In this document: positions 51,510 to 60,026 of the stretch, one piece after another
How the letters are laid out: every line of letters begins with the position of its first letter
Position numbering within the stretch: position 1 is the stretch's first letter
Assembly (NCBI RefSeq): GCF_030929605.1
Contig: NZ_JAVFVS010000001.1
Coordinates: 620,001-684,000, forward strand
Source of the DNA: Flavobacterium sp. LHD-80
Lineage (GTDB): Bacteria; Bacteroidota; Bacteroidia; Flavobacteriales; Flavobacteriaceae
Direction of reading: 5' to 3'
DNA: 64,000 nucleotides
Notes under the pieces: generated by a model
The model's database searches: none
The model's input: only the letters and a program-made list of their open reading frames with translations
Told to the model about the DNA's origin: nothing
Program-made: the position numbers and the translations under genes

Positions 51510-51547
51510 TCTAAGAAGTCTAACGATCTAAAAGGTCTAAAATCTAA
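51510..51547. repeat. TCTAA array of 8-9-nt period
   Basis: TCTAAGAAG, TCTAACGA, TCTAAAAGG, TCTAAAA and TCTAAAA follow one another before the YihY gene start. The layout parallels the CTTAG arrays at 10978 and 47512. Confidence 0.5.
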
Positions 51548-51553
51548 AAAAAT

Positions 51554-52477
51554 ATGTCGCAAGAGATAGAAGCTCGGATTGAGAAACTGCCTGTGGTGCG
51601 CTCTTTAGCCCGACTTTTAAAGAAAATAAAATTGCCTTGGCTGGAAGGTTTTTCGCTGTATGATTTGATCGAAATGTACGTCATCGGAATTATTGACGGT
51701 GCATTTTCTTATCATGCGAGTGCGGTTTCTTTTAGCTTTTTTATGGCTTTATTTCCGTTTGCTTTATTTATTTTAAACTTAATTCCGTTTATCCCGATTG
51801 ATAATTTTCAGGATGATTTTCTGCAGTTTGTACAGCAAGGAGTTCCTCCAAATACGTACGATGCCATCAGTAAAATTATCAGTGATATTTTAAATAATAG
51901 TCATTCGGGATTATTATCGACCGGTTTTTTTCTGTCAATATTCTTAATGGCAAATGGAATTAACGGCATATTAAGTGGTTTTGAATCTTCCAAACATGTA
52001 TTTGATAAACGTGGATTTTTGCATCAATATCTAGTGGCGCTGGCGATTTCGCTTGTAATGACTATAATATTGTTTGTAACGGTAGCTACAATTGTCGTTT
52101 TTGAGGTATTTATTCAAAAAACAATCATTCAGGATGTGCTTAGTGATAGAATTCCGTTGATTATTTTGGGCCGATATTTGTTTGTTGTTTTAATGATTTT
52201 GATAACATCTTCAATATTATTGCGTTATGGTACAAAACAGTACAATAAAGTGCCTTTTATAAGCATTGGATCTGTTTTTACAACGGTCTTAATTGTTATA
52301 TCTTCGTTCTTTTTTGGGATTTGGGTTATAAAATTTTCAAAATATAACGAACTTTATGGTTCAATTGGGACATTATTAATTCTAATGTTTTACATTTGGA
52401 TAAACTGTATGATTCTGCTTTTAGGGTTCGAATTGAACGCTACAATCAGAAAATTAAAACAAAAAAAAAATAAATAA
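51554..52477 (+). CDS. YihY/BrkB-family inner-membrane protein
   Basis: This 307-aa protein has about six membrane segments and the family signature SYHASAVSFSFFMALFPFALF near residue 54. Later blocks are IFLMANGINGILSGF and SIGTLLILMFYIWINCMILLLGFELNA near the end. It was once misnamed ribonuclease BN in E. coli, but it is a membrane protein of unclear role, perhaps a transporter. It ends two bases before the DUF2147 gene starts, so the two are coupled. Confidence 0.93.
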   Translation: MSQEIEARIEKLPVVRSLARLLKKIKLPWLEGFSLYDLIEMYVIGIIDGAFSYHASAVSFSFFMALFPFALFILNLIPFIPIDNFQDDFLQFVQQGVPPNTYDAISKIISDILNNSHSGLLSTGFFLSIFLMANGINGILSGFESSKHVFDKRGFLHQYLVALAISLVMTIILFVTVATIVVFEVFIQKTIIQDVLSDRIPLIILGRYLFVVLMILITSSILLRYGTKQYNKVPFISIGSVFTTVLIVISSFFFGIWVIKFSKYNELYGSIGTLLILMFYIWINCMILLLGFELNATIRKLKQKKNK

Positions 52478-52479
52478 GT

Positions 52480-52905
52480 ATGAAAAATTTGATGCTAACT
52501 ATCGGAGTGTTCTTCTTTGCCCTGACCATGCAAAGTCAAAGTGTAATTGGAAAATGGAAAACAATTGACGACGAAACCGGAGAAGCAAAATCAGTCGTAG
52601 AAGTTTACGAAAAATCAGGAAAAGTTTACGGGAAAGTCGTAGAAATACTTCGTGAGAACCACAAAAAAGACGTTTGTTCAAAATGTGATGGAGCAGAAAA
52701 AAACAAGCCAATTCTAGGAATGATCATTATCAACGGACTTAAAAAAGACGGTTCAGAATATAACGGAGGAACAATTTTAGACCCAACAAACGGAAAAAAA
52801 TACAAATGTTATATCGAATTAGATTCTGCTGATAAATTAAAAGTTCGTGGTTACGTTGGGGTTTCTATCATGGGAAGAACACAATACTGGACACGAGTGA
52901 AATAA
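52480..52905 (+). CDS. DUF2147-family exported protein
   Basis: This 141-aa protein has a signal peptide ending MQSQ. It then has the DUF2147 pattern: VIGKWKTIDDETGEAKSVVEVY, a Cys-x2-Cys in DVCSKCDG, NGGTILDPTNGKKYKCYIELD and KVRGYVGVSIMGRTQYWTRV at the end. The family has a small beta-barrel fold and an unknown role. It sits between the YihY gene and the metallo-beta-lactamase gene, with 2 and 16 bp gaps. Confidence 0.92.
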   Translation: MKNLMLTIGVFFFALTMQSQSVIGKWKTIDDETGEAKSVVEVYEKSGKVYGKVVEILRENHKKDVCSKCDGAEKNKPILGMIIINGLKKDGSEYNGGTILDPTNGKKYKCYIELDSADKLKVRGYVGVSIMGRTQYWTRVK

Positions 52906-52921
52906 TTAATTCAAAAAATAC

Positions 52922-53665
52922 ATGCGAAAATTAGCTTCGATAATTTTATTCTTAGTTTTAACTGCAAATAGCTTTGGACAATCTAAGAATTCGCCATTAC
53001 AAATAAGTCATCTTAAGGGTGACTTTTATGTTTATAAAACGTTTCATGATTATAAAGGAACGCTGATTTCTGCCAATGCCATGTATCTTGTTACAGATAA
53101 AGGCGTTGTTTTGTTTGATGCTCCGTGGGATCAAACACAATTTCAACCTTTATTAGATTCAATAAAAGCTAAACATAATAAAGATGTGATAATGCTTTTT
53201 GCTACACACTCGCATGAAGACCGTGCGGGAGGTTTTGACTTTTACAGAAAAAAAGGAATTAAAACGTATTCAATTAAATTGACTGACGATATTCTAAAAA
53301 AGAAAAACGAACCTAGGGCTGAATTTATAACTCCAAATGACAAAACGTATACAGTTGGCCAGTATACTTTTGAAGTGTACTATCCGGGAAAAGGTCATGC
53401 ACCAGACAATATTGTAGTTTGGTTTGATAAAGAAAAAATACTTTATGGAGGCTGTTTTGTAAAAAGTGCCGATGCTCAGGATCTTGGTTATTTAGGTGAT
53501 GCTGATGTGAAAGAATGGAAGAAATCAATTGAAAAAGTGAAGTCAAAGTTTAAGAATCCAAAGTATATTATTCCGGGGCATGACGATTGGAAAAATATTG
53601 AATCTTTAAACCATACTTTGAAATTGGTTGATGAATATTTAGCCAAAACTTCGGAAAAAAAGTAA
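52922..53665 (+). CDS. Subclass B1 metallo-beta-lactamase
   Basis: This 247-aa protein has a signal peptide ending FGQ and all B1 zinc ligands: HSHEDRAGG supplies His116, His118 and Asp120, GKGHAPDNIVVW supplies His196, YGGCFVKS supplies Cys221 and PGHDDW supplies His263 (standard BBL numbering). It should hydrolyse beta-lactams, including carbapenems, in the periplasm. Flavobacterial chromosomal enzymes of this type include JOHN-1 and IND. The gene is in line with yihY, the DUF2147 gene and priA, without mobile elements, so it looks intrinsic. Confidence 0.93.
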   Translation: MRKLASIILFLVLTANSFGQSKNSPLQISHLKGDFYVYKTFHDYKGTLISANAMYLVTDKGVVLFDAPWDQTQFQPLLDSIKAKHNKDVIMLFATHSHEDRAGGFDFYRKKGIKTYSIKLTDDILKKKNEPRAEFITPNDKTYTVGQYTFEVYYPGKGHAPDNIVVWFDKEKILYGGCFVKSADAQDLGYLGDADVKEWKKSIEKVKSKFKNPKYIIPGHDDWKNIESLNHTLKLVDEYLAKTSEKK

Positions 53666-53691
53666 TTTTACAAATCATATAATTTATCTCC

Positions 53692-56142
53692 ATGTTTTTT
53701 GTCGAAGTTGTTTTACCGCTTTCTTTAGCTAAAACTTTTACGTATCGTGTTTCTGAGGCTGAATTCCATTTTATTAAAAAAGGAATGCGGGTTGCAGTGC
53801 CATTTGGTAAAAGCAAAATTTACACGGCATTGGTTATTGATTTGCATCAAAACGAGCCAAATTTGTACGAGGCTAAAGAAATCAATCAGATTTTAGATGA
53901 AAAACCAATTGCAACCGAGATACAAATTAAACATTGGCTTTGGGTTGCGAATTATTATATGTGCGGAATTGGCGATGTATATCGAGGTGCTTTTCCGACT
54001 GGATTATTATTAGAAAGTGAAACTATAATTTCGAATAAACCTGAAACTATTGTAAATGATTCTGAACTTTCAGATGATGAGTTTTTGATTTATGAAGCTT
54101 TACAACATCAAAGTTCCCTCAAAGTTCAAGACATAATTTCAATTTTAAATAAAAAAAATATTCTGCCGATTCTTCAGAAATTAATGGCAAAAGATATTAT
54201 TGTTTTAGAAGAAGAAATAAAAGAAAGTTACAAGCCGAAATTGGTTCGTTACGTAAAATTACATTCTCAATACGAAACAGATCAAGGTTTGGGGGAATTG
54301 CTTGACGTTTTGAAAAATGCTAATAAACAGAAAGAAATTGTTTTAGCTTATTTTCAGCTTTCAGCTTCAGAAAAAAAGCCTATTACAGTAAAAAAACTTA
54401 CGGAAGTTTCGAATGTGACATCGGCAGTTGTAAAAGCTTTGATAGAAAAAGAAATCTTCGAAGAGTATTATTTACAGCACGATCGCGTTTCTTTTGATGG
54501 AAAAGCTTCAGAAAAGCAATTGCAATTAAGCGATGCTCAAGAGACTGCTTTCAATGAAATTAAAAATAGTTTATTAGTAAATGAAGTTTGCCTGCTTCAC
54601 GGTGTTACGTCAAGCGGAAAAACAGAAATCTACATTAAATTAATTGAAGAATATTTGCAGACCGGAAAACAGATTTTGTATTTGCTTCCTGAAATTGCAC
54701 TGACTACTCAATTAGTTTCTCGTTTGAGGCTTCATTTTGGTGATAAAGTGGCGGTTTTTCATTCTAAATACAGCAATAATGAAAGAGTTGAAGTTTGGAA
54801 ACAAACCTTGGAAAATTCACCAAAAGCACAAATTGTAATAGGAGCAAGGTCGGCTTTGTTTTTGCCTTTTAATGATTTAGGATTATTAATTGTTGATGAA
54901 GAACATGAACAGACTTTTAAACAAACAGATCCTGCGCCAAGATATCATGCGAGAGACAGTGCGGTAGTTTTGGCTAATTTTCATAATGCCAAAGTTTTGT
55001 TAGGATCGGCAACTCCTAGTATTGAAACGTATTTTAATACACAAAATGATAAATACGGTTTAGTAACGCTTACAGAACGTTATAAAAATGTTCGCATGCC
55101 TGAAGTTGTTTTGGTTGATTTGAAAGACAAGCATTTCAGAAAAAGAATGACGGGGCATTTTAGTGATCTTTTAATTGAAGAAATTGCTGAAGCGTTGTCT
55201 TTGGGTGAACAAGTAATTTTGTTTCAAAACAGAAGAGGATATTCTCCTGTAATAGAATGTTTGACTTGCGGACACGTGCCTCATTGTCAACAATGCGATG
55301 TGAGTTTGACATTCCATAAATTTAAAAACCAATTGCGTTGTCATTATTGTGGATATTCGATTGCAAAACCAACGCATTGTCATAGTTGTTCCAGTATCGA
55401 TTTGACTACAAAAGGTTTTGGAACGGAGCAAATAGAGCAGGAGCTTGTTTCTCTTTTTCCAAAAGCCAAAACAGCAAGAATGGATCAGGATACAACACGA
55501 GGGAAATTTGGTTTCGAAAAAATCATCGATACTTTCAAAAATAGAGAAATTGATATTTTAGTCGGAACACAAATGCTGGCTAAAGGTTTGGATTTTGATA
55601 ATGTGAGTCTTGTCGGAATTATGAATGCCGATAATATGCTTCATCATCCGGATTTTAGAGCTTTTGAGCGCAGTTTTCAGATGATGACGCAGGTTGCAGG
55701 AAGAGCCGGAAGGTCTGAAAAACAAGGTAAAGTTGTGATTCAGACATACAATCCAAATCATAATACCATTCAGCAGGTTACGAATCATAATTATATAGGT
55801 ATGTATAAGGAGCAATTATACGATCGACAAATTTATAAATATCCGCCTTATTTCAGGATTATAAAACTTACTATCAAGCATAAAGATTTTGATAAGCTGA
55901 AAGAAGGTTCAATGTGGTTGTATCAGGTTTTGAGCCAAAATTTGAATATGCCGGTTTTAGGGCCGGAAGAACCAGCTATAAGCCGAATCAGAAATGAATA
56001 TATCAGAACTATATTAATTAAGATTCCGCAAAATCTGCATTTAGGAAACACAAAAAAAACTATTCAGAAAATGCTGAATAGTTTTGAAGCTGTTGCTCAA
56101 TACAGAGCTATAAAAGTTGTTGTGAATGTCGATTTTTATTAA
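53692..56142 (+). CDS. priA: Primosomal protein N' (replication restart helicase PriA)
   Basis: This 816-aa protein has the N-terminal DNA-binding domain, a Walker A motif GVTSSGKTEIYIKL near residue 304, the DEEH box in LIVDEEHEQTFKQ near 400, and the eight-cysteine zinc region (CLTCGH, CQQCD, CHYCG and CHSCS, near 523-563). Motifs V and VI (GTQMLAKGLDFDNV, TQVAGRAGR) follow. PriA reloads the replisome at collapsed forks. The stop codon overlaps that of the convergent LytTR gene by 4 bp. Confidence 0.97.
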   Translation: MFFVEVVLPLSLAKTFTYRVSEAEFHFIKKGMRVAVPFGKSKIYTALVIDLHQNEPNLYEAKEINQILDEKPIATEIQIKHWLWVANYYMCGIGDVYRGAFPTGLLLESETIISNKPETIVNDSELSDDEFLIYEALQHQSSLKVQDIISILNKKNILPILQKLMAKDIIVLEEEIKESYKPKLVRYVKLHSQYETDQGLGELLDVLKNANKQKEIVLAYFQLSASEKKPITVKKLTEVSNVTSAVVKALIEKEIFEEYYLQHDRVSFDGKASEKQLQLSDAQETAFNEIKNSLLVNEVCLLHGVTSSGKTEIYIKLIEEYLQTGKQILYLLPEIALTTQLVSRLRLHFGDKVAVFHSKYSNNERVEVWKQTLENSPKAQIVIGARSALFLPFNDLGLLIVDEEHEQTFKQTDPAPRYHARDSAVVLANFHNAKVLLGSATPSIETYFNTQNDKYGLVTLTERYKNVRMPEVVLVDLKDKHFRKRMTGHFSDLLIEEIAEALSLGEQVILFQNRRGYSPVIECLTCGHVPHCQQCDVSLTFHKFKNQLRCHYCGYSIAKPTHCHSCSSIDLTTKGFGTEQIEQELVSLFPKAKTARMDQDTTRGKFGFEKIIDTFKNREIDILVGTQMLAKGLDFDNVSLVGIMNADNMLHHPDFRAFERSFQMMTQVAGRAGRSEKQGKVVIQTYNPNHNTIQQVTNHNYIGMYKEQLYDRQIYKYPPYFRIIKLTIKHKDFDKLKEGSMWLYQVLSQNLNMPVLGPEEPAISRIRNEYIRTILIKIPQNLHLGNTKKTIQKMLNSFEAVAQYRAIKVVVNVDFY

Positions 56143-56837
56143 GACGAAGTAGATAATGCTTTAACTAAATCTTCTTTTTTGTTTCGGCTTAACGGAATTT
56201 TAGTGATTCCAATTTCTGCAAATTTACTATTGAAGCGTTCTACCTTATCAATATTAATAATATAGGACTTGTGCACACGAATAAATTTATCTTTTGATAA
56301 ATCATTTTCAAACGATTTCATTGTTGAAAGTACCAAATTGCTGTCATCTTCTGTAACCACTCTAACATAATCTCCAAATGCTTCAATCCATTTGATTTTG
56401 GCAGTAAAGATTTTTAGTTTTTTAAGGTTACTTTTAATGAAAATATGTTCGCCCTCTTCTTCTTTTACTTCTTTTTTAAGCAAATGCATGTCGATTGCCC
56501 TTTTAACAGAAGCATTGAATCGATCGACTGCAATTGGTTTTTGCAGATAATCGGTGGCATCATAATCAAAAGCTTTTAAAGCATACTCTGCTTTAGAAGT
56601 AATAAATATAATTTGCGGTTTTGATTTTAGTCCGTCAAGGAAGTCAAAACCGTTAATAACTGGCATTTCAATATCTAGAAATATTAAATCGATATTATTT
56701 AAAGAGATACAGCTTTTTGCTTCTATTGCATTAGAAAAATCCCCGATTAAGTGCAAACCAGGGTGATTATTAACTAATTTTGCAATAATGGTCCTCTGTA
56801 TAGAACTATCATCTACAACAACACAGTTTAGTTTCAT
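56139..56837 (-). CDS. LytTR-family response regulator
   Basis: This 232-aa protein has an N-terminal receiver domain with the phosphoacceptor Asp in DLIFLDIEMP near residue 56, TSK near 82 and a Lys in YLQKPIAVDRF. A LytTR DNA-binding domain follows, with IKWIEAFGDYVRVVTEDD and FIRVHKSYIINIDKVERF. No histidine kinase gene is next to it, so its sensor lies elsewhere. It overlaps priA tail to tail by 4 bp and is divergent from the ribosomal protein operon. Confidence 0.95.
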   Translation of the reverse strand: MKLNCVVVDDSSIQRTIIAKLVNNHPGLHLIGDFSNAIEAKSCISLNNIDLIFLDIEMPVINGFDFLDGLKSKPQIIFITSKAEYALKAFDYDATDYLQKPIAVDRFNASVKRAIDMHLLKKEVKEEEGEHIFIKSNLKKLKIFTAKIKWIEAFGDYVRVVTEDDSNLVLSTMKSFENDLSKDKFIRVHKSYIINIDKVERFNSKFAEIGITKIPLSRNKKEDLVKALSTSS

Positions 56838-56954
56838 AACATTTAAATTTAGAATAAATTCAGGATAGCATTAGTAAAAGTATTATTTTTTTTGTAAAAA
56901 AACCTAAACTGAGCATATATTTTTTGCAGTATGACGAATAAAAGCAAAAAAGTA

Positions 56955-56984
56955 TTGTTTGTTTAAAATTAATCATTACTTTTG
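56955..56984 (+). promoter_or_regulatory. Promoter of the rpsF-rpsR-rplI operon
   Basis: ATTG, about 19 bases and TACTTTTG fit the Bacteroidetes -33/-7 consensus; an alternative TTTG at 56958 leaves only 15. The start would fall near 56991, giving a leader of about 25 nt. Confidence 0.6.
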
Positions 56985-57015
56985 CACCCAATTTTAACAA
57001 ATAAATATTGTATTT

Positions 57016-57357
57016 ATGAATCATTATGAAACTGTTTTCATTTTAAATCCCGTTTTATCTGAGGTTCAGGTGAAGGAAACAGTAACGAAATTTGAAGAAT
57101 TTCTTACTAGTAGAGGAGCTGAAATGGTATCGAAAGAGGATTGGGGTCTTAAAAAAATGGCTTACGAAATCCAAAACAAAAAAAGTGGTTTTTACCATTT
57201 ATTCGAATTCAAAGTAGCTGGAGAAGTTCTTTTAGCTTTTGAAACTGAATTTAGACGTGACGAAAGAGTTATGCGTTTCTTAACTGTAAGTTTAGACAAA
57301 CATGCTATTTCATGGGCGGAGAGAAGAAGAGCTAAATTAAAATCTACTAAAGCGTAA
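57016..57357 (+). CDS. rpsF: 30S ribosomal protein S6
   Basis: This 113-aa protein is S6, with [21 protein letters not shown] at the N-terminus and [24 protein letters not shown] in the middle. It binds the central domain of 16S rRNA together with S18, whose gene lies 5 bp downstream. Length is normal and the codon use is adapted. It is the first gene of the ribosomal operon behind a good TAnnTTTG promoter. Confidence 0.98.
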   Translation: MNHYETVFILNPVLSEVQVKETVTKFEEFLTSRGAEMVSKEDWGLKKMAYEIQNKKSGFYHLFEFKVAGEVLLAFETEFRRDERVMRFLTVSLDKHAISWAERRRAKLKSTKA

Positions 57358-57362
57358 TTATT

Positions 57363-57659
57363 ATGTCTACAATTGAGCAATCTGCAAAAGGAAAAAAAGA
57401 CGGAGATATCAGATATTTAACGCCTTTAAACATTGAAACTAACAAAACTAAAAAGTATTGCCGTTTCAAAAAATCAGGAATCAAATACATCGATTATAAA
57501 GATGCTGATTTCTTATTGAAATTCGTAAATGAGCAAGGAAAAATTCTTCCTCGTCGTTTAACTGGAACTTCATTAAAATACCAAAGAAAAGTTTCTGTAG
57601 CTGTAAAAAGAGCTCGTCACTTAGCTTTAATGCCATACGTGGCCGATTTATTAAAATAG
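57363..57659 (+). CDS. rpsR: 30S ribosomal protein S18
   Basis: This 98-aa protein is S18, with [24 protein letters not shown] and the conserved [30 protein letters not shown]. It forms a heterodimer with S6 on 16S rRNA. The gene is between rpsF and rplI in the usual order. Its N-terminal 20 residues are a polar extension common in Bacteroidetes. Confidence 0.98.
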
Positions 57660-57728
57660 TATAAAAAAAAATCTAGTCGCTGGTTTCTGTTTATCAGAAC
57701 CTAACTTCTAAAATATAAGGACAACAAC

Positions 57729-58169
57729 ATGGAAATTATTTTAAAACAAGACGTACAAAACTTAGGATTTAAAGATGATGTAGTATCTGTAAAACCTGGT
57801 TACGGTCGTAACTTTTTAATTCCTCAAGGTTTTGCTACTTTAGCAACTCCTTCTGCTAAAAAAGTTTTAGCTGAAAACCTAAAACAAAGAGCACATAAAG
57901 AAGCTAAAGTTGTTGCTGATGCTAAAGCATTAGCTGAAACTTTAAAAGCTCTTGAAATTAAACTTACAGCAAAAGCTGGTGGAGAGAAACTTTTTGGTTC
58001 TATCACGAATATTGATATCGCTGAGGCTTTAGAGAAATCTGGAAATGCTATCGATAGAAAATTCATCACTAGTGGTATCGTTAAACGTACTGGAAAATAC
58101 AATGCTTCAGTTCGTTTACACAGAGATGTAATCGTTGAATTAGCTTACGAAATTGTTGCTGAAAAGTAA
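57729..58169 (+). CDS. rplI: 50S ribosomal protein L9
   Basis: This 146-aa protein is L9, with IILKQDVQNLGFKDDVVSVKPGYGRNFLIPQG at the N-terminal domain, the long central helix (KKVLAENLKQRAHKEAKVVADAK) and a C-terminal RNA-binding domain (KLFGSITNIDIAEAL). It binds domain V of 23S rRNA near the L1 stalk. A 70-bp gap separates it from rpsR. A strong terminator follows. Confidence 0.98.
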   Translation: MEIILKQDVQNLGFKDDVVSVKPGYGRNFLIPQGFATLATPSAKKVLAENLKQRAHKEAKVVADAKALAETLKALEIKLTAKAGGEKLFGSITNIDIAEALEKSGNAIDRKFITSGIVKRTGKYNASVRLHRDVIVELAYEIVAEK

Positions 58170-58190
58170 TAGTTTTAAAAACTATACAAA

Positions 58191-58217
58191 AATCCCGATG
58201 AAAATCGGGATTTTTTT
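58191..58217 (+). terminator. Terminator of the ribosomal operon
   Basis: AATCCCGAT and ATCGGGATT form a perfect stem over a short GAAA-type loop and are followed by seven T. It lies 21 bp after the rplI stop. Confidence 0.85.
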
Positions 58218-58316
58218 GTTTAATAATATATTGATTAATAACAATTAGACTTATGGTTGGTAGTTTATAGCGTATTGCTTAAAGCTTGCAACGTAAAGCA
58301 TAAAGCCTAAAATAAA

Positions 58317-58790
58317 ATGAAATACGCAAGATTAACAAAAGAACAATTTGATGAGTTACATGCTGAATTTGCCAGCTTTTTAGCTACTCAGGCAATTGAT
58401 AAAGCAGAGTGGGATTCTCTTAAAGAAAATAAACCGGAAGTTGCTGAACAAGAATTAGATGTTTTTTCAGATTTGATATGGGAAGGTGTTTTGTCTAGAG
58501 CTGAATTCTTAGAGCATTTCTCAAAGAATCATATTTTCTTGTTTCAATGTTTTGAAACTCATGTACAGTCAATTGTATTGAAATCATTAGTTCCTGAAAC
58601 GGATTTTTTAACCCAGGAAGGTTTGCAATGGCTAAGCGACAATATGTTTACTGAAACTATTGAAATGAAAGTAGGTAAGAAAGTGTTCACGGAAGATCGT
58701 AATGCTTCTATTTTTGAATTGATTCAGCAGGGAGCTTTTTTAAGTGATGGACAATTGTTTAAACAGATCAATAGTATTATCGAATCTTAA
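58317..58790 (+). CDS. DUF6495-like protein of unknown function
   Basis: This 157-aa cytoplasmic protein is mostly helical, with KYARLTKEQFDELHAEFASFLATQ at the start, then LFQCFETHVQSIVLK, QWLSDNMFTETIEMKVGKK and FELIQQGAFLSDGQLFKQI at the end. It lacks signal and membrane segments. I associate it with the DUF6495 family that often follows rplI in Flavobacteria, from memory only. The function is unknown. Confidence 0.72.
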   Translation: MKYARLTKEQFDELHAEFASFLATQAIDKAEWDSLKENKPEVAEQELDVFSDLIWEGVLSRAEFLEHFSKNHIFLFQCFETHVQSIVLKSLVPETDFLTQEGLQWLSDNMFTETIEMKVGKKVFTEDRNASIFELIQQGAFLSDGQLFKQINSIIES

Positions 58791-58818
58791 ACAAACTTTT
58801 TTATTTTTAAATACTAGT

Positions 58819-58859
58819 AAAAGATTAAACAAACTTGGTTTAGATTGTTTAATCTTTTT
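58819..58859 (+). terminator. Terminator after the DUF6495-like gene
   Basis: AAAAGATTAAACAA and TTGTTTAATCTTTTT form a long perfect stem over ACTTGGTTTAGA. A partial second copy of TTTGTTTAATCTTT and AAACCAAG follows at about 58876-58912. Confidence 0.7.
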
Positions 58860-58860
58860 G

Positions 58861-60026
58861 TATTTTTTTAACATTTGTTTAATCTTTATTATTTTTTAAA
58901 CCAAGTAGTTTTACGTGTTTATTTCTTAATTCTCATAATTTTGTGATTTTCGTTATAAGATTACGGGTTTTGGGGCTTTGATTTGTTTTAATGTTAAAAT
59001 TCAATCGATTGAAATTAAATTATTGTAAGATAATACTTTAAAAAATAAAATTTAACACAAAACAAACGTTATTTTTACACTCATTATATAGTTACGGTTT
59101 TGCATTTAAAATGCGGTTTTTTCCTATGTTTTGGCGTGATTTGACCCTTTTTTCTGTTGCTGCCTTAGAAAAAAAATAAAATTATTTGATTGTATTTTGT
59201 TTTTATTTTCTATATTTTTGAAATAGAAATGTTAAACAAAACAGGTTGGTTTTTTATATAACAGTTGTTTCTTTATATTTTTACTATTGTTTTGTTTAAT
59301 GTTTAGGTAGAAGATAAATAATAGATTTATCAAGTTTTTTTAAGTAACTTAATTAGCCTGTATATGGAATTGACAATTACTCTCATTATCAAGTTTGCAT
59401 TAAGTGTTCAAGTTATTTTTATTTTATTTTTTGGCTCCTTTAATGCGTTAAGATTTGTTCGTCAAATTTCTTTTAATCCAATTTTAAATTCATTCCAAAA
59501 ATATAATTCTTGCATTAGTTTATTTTCAAACCCCAATCGGCGGCTTTGTTAATGAATAATGCTTTATCGTGTTTGTTATTTTGATAGATCCGATATTGAT
59601 TATTTAATTATATAACTGTTTCAATTTTTAGTATTTTCTAAATAAAAATCTTAGATAGTCTAATCAGCTACTTTTGATATTGAACCAGTAAAAAATTTAA
59701 AATTACCCCCCCCTTACATAACGTTAAAATTTTCTTTTATGAAAATTATGTTTCAAACAAATCACTTCGTCAGGAAGATTGGTCCAGATCAATATTTCCT
59801 AAACGTTTCGAGGGGTTTTATTCTTGATGGGTAAAAGCACTCTTTAGTATACATGAATATGTATCGCAGAATTTATTTTTTTTAATGAAATGAAGATTTA
59901 AAGTTCGGCCCCAAATGTTTTAAATTTCATTTTAACTATTTGAGTATTAATGTTTTTTAAAATTGCCTAAGCATACGTGCTTATCGCAACAGGTATTTTA
60001 TTGTCCATTTTCTAATCTTCCAAATT
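58861..60026. other. Long non-coding region upstream of the giant surface protein gene
   Basis: This 1.17-kb AT-rich stretch has no convincing gene. The only short ORF (59364-59552, 62 aa) has a hydrophobic start but atypical composition. Contents are a weak hairpin at about 59100-59115, a TACTTTTG box at 59669-59676, the C8 tract at 59706-59713 and a final 310-bp segment before the start codon. If the box is a promoter, the leader is over 300 nt. Confidence 0.5.
59706..59713. repeat. C8 homopolymer
   Basis: Eight C occur in a very AT-rich setting, 30 bp after the TACTTTTG box and 313 bp before the start codon of the surface protein. Tracts like this vary in length in other genomes and can alter expression; the position outside the coding frame would make it transcriptional. 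Confidence 0.75.

Noticed and set aside
59364-59552. 62-aa ORF in the long non-coding region
   Set aside because: No family, no ribosome-site or promoter support and composition like the surrounding AT-rich DNA; kept only as a note in the non-coding region.
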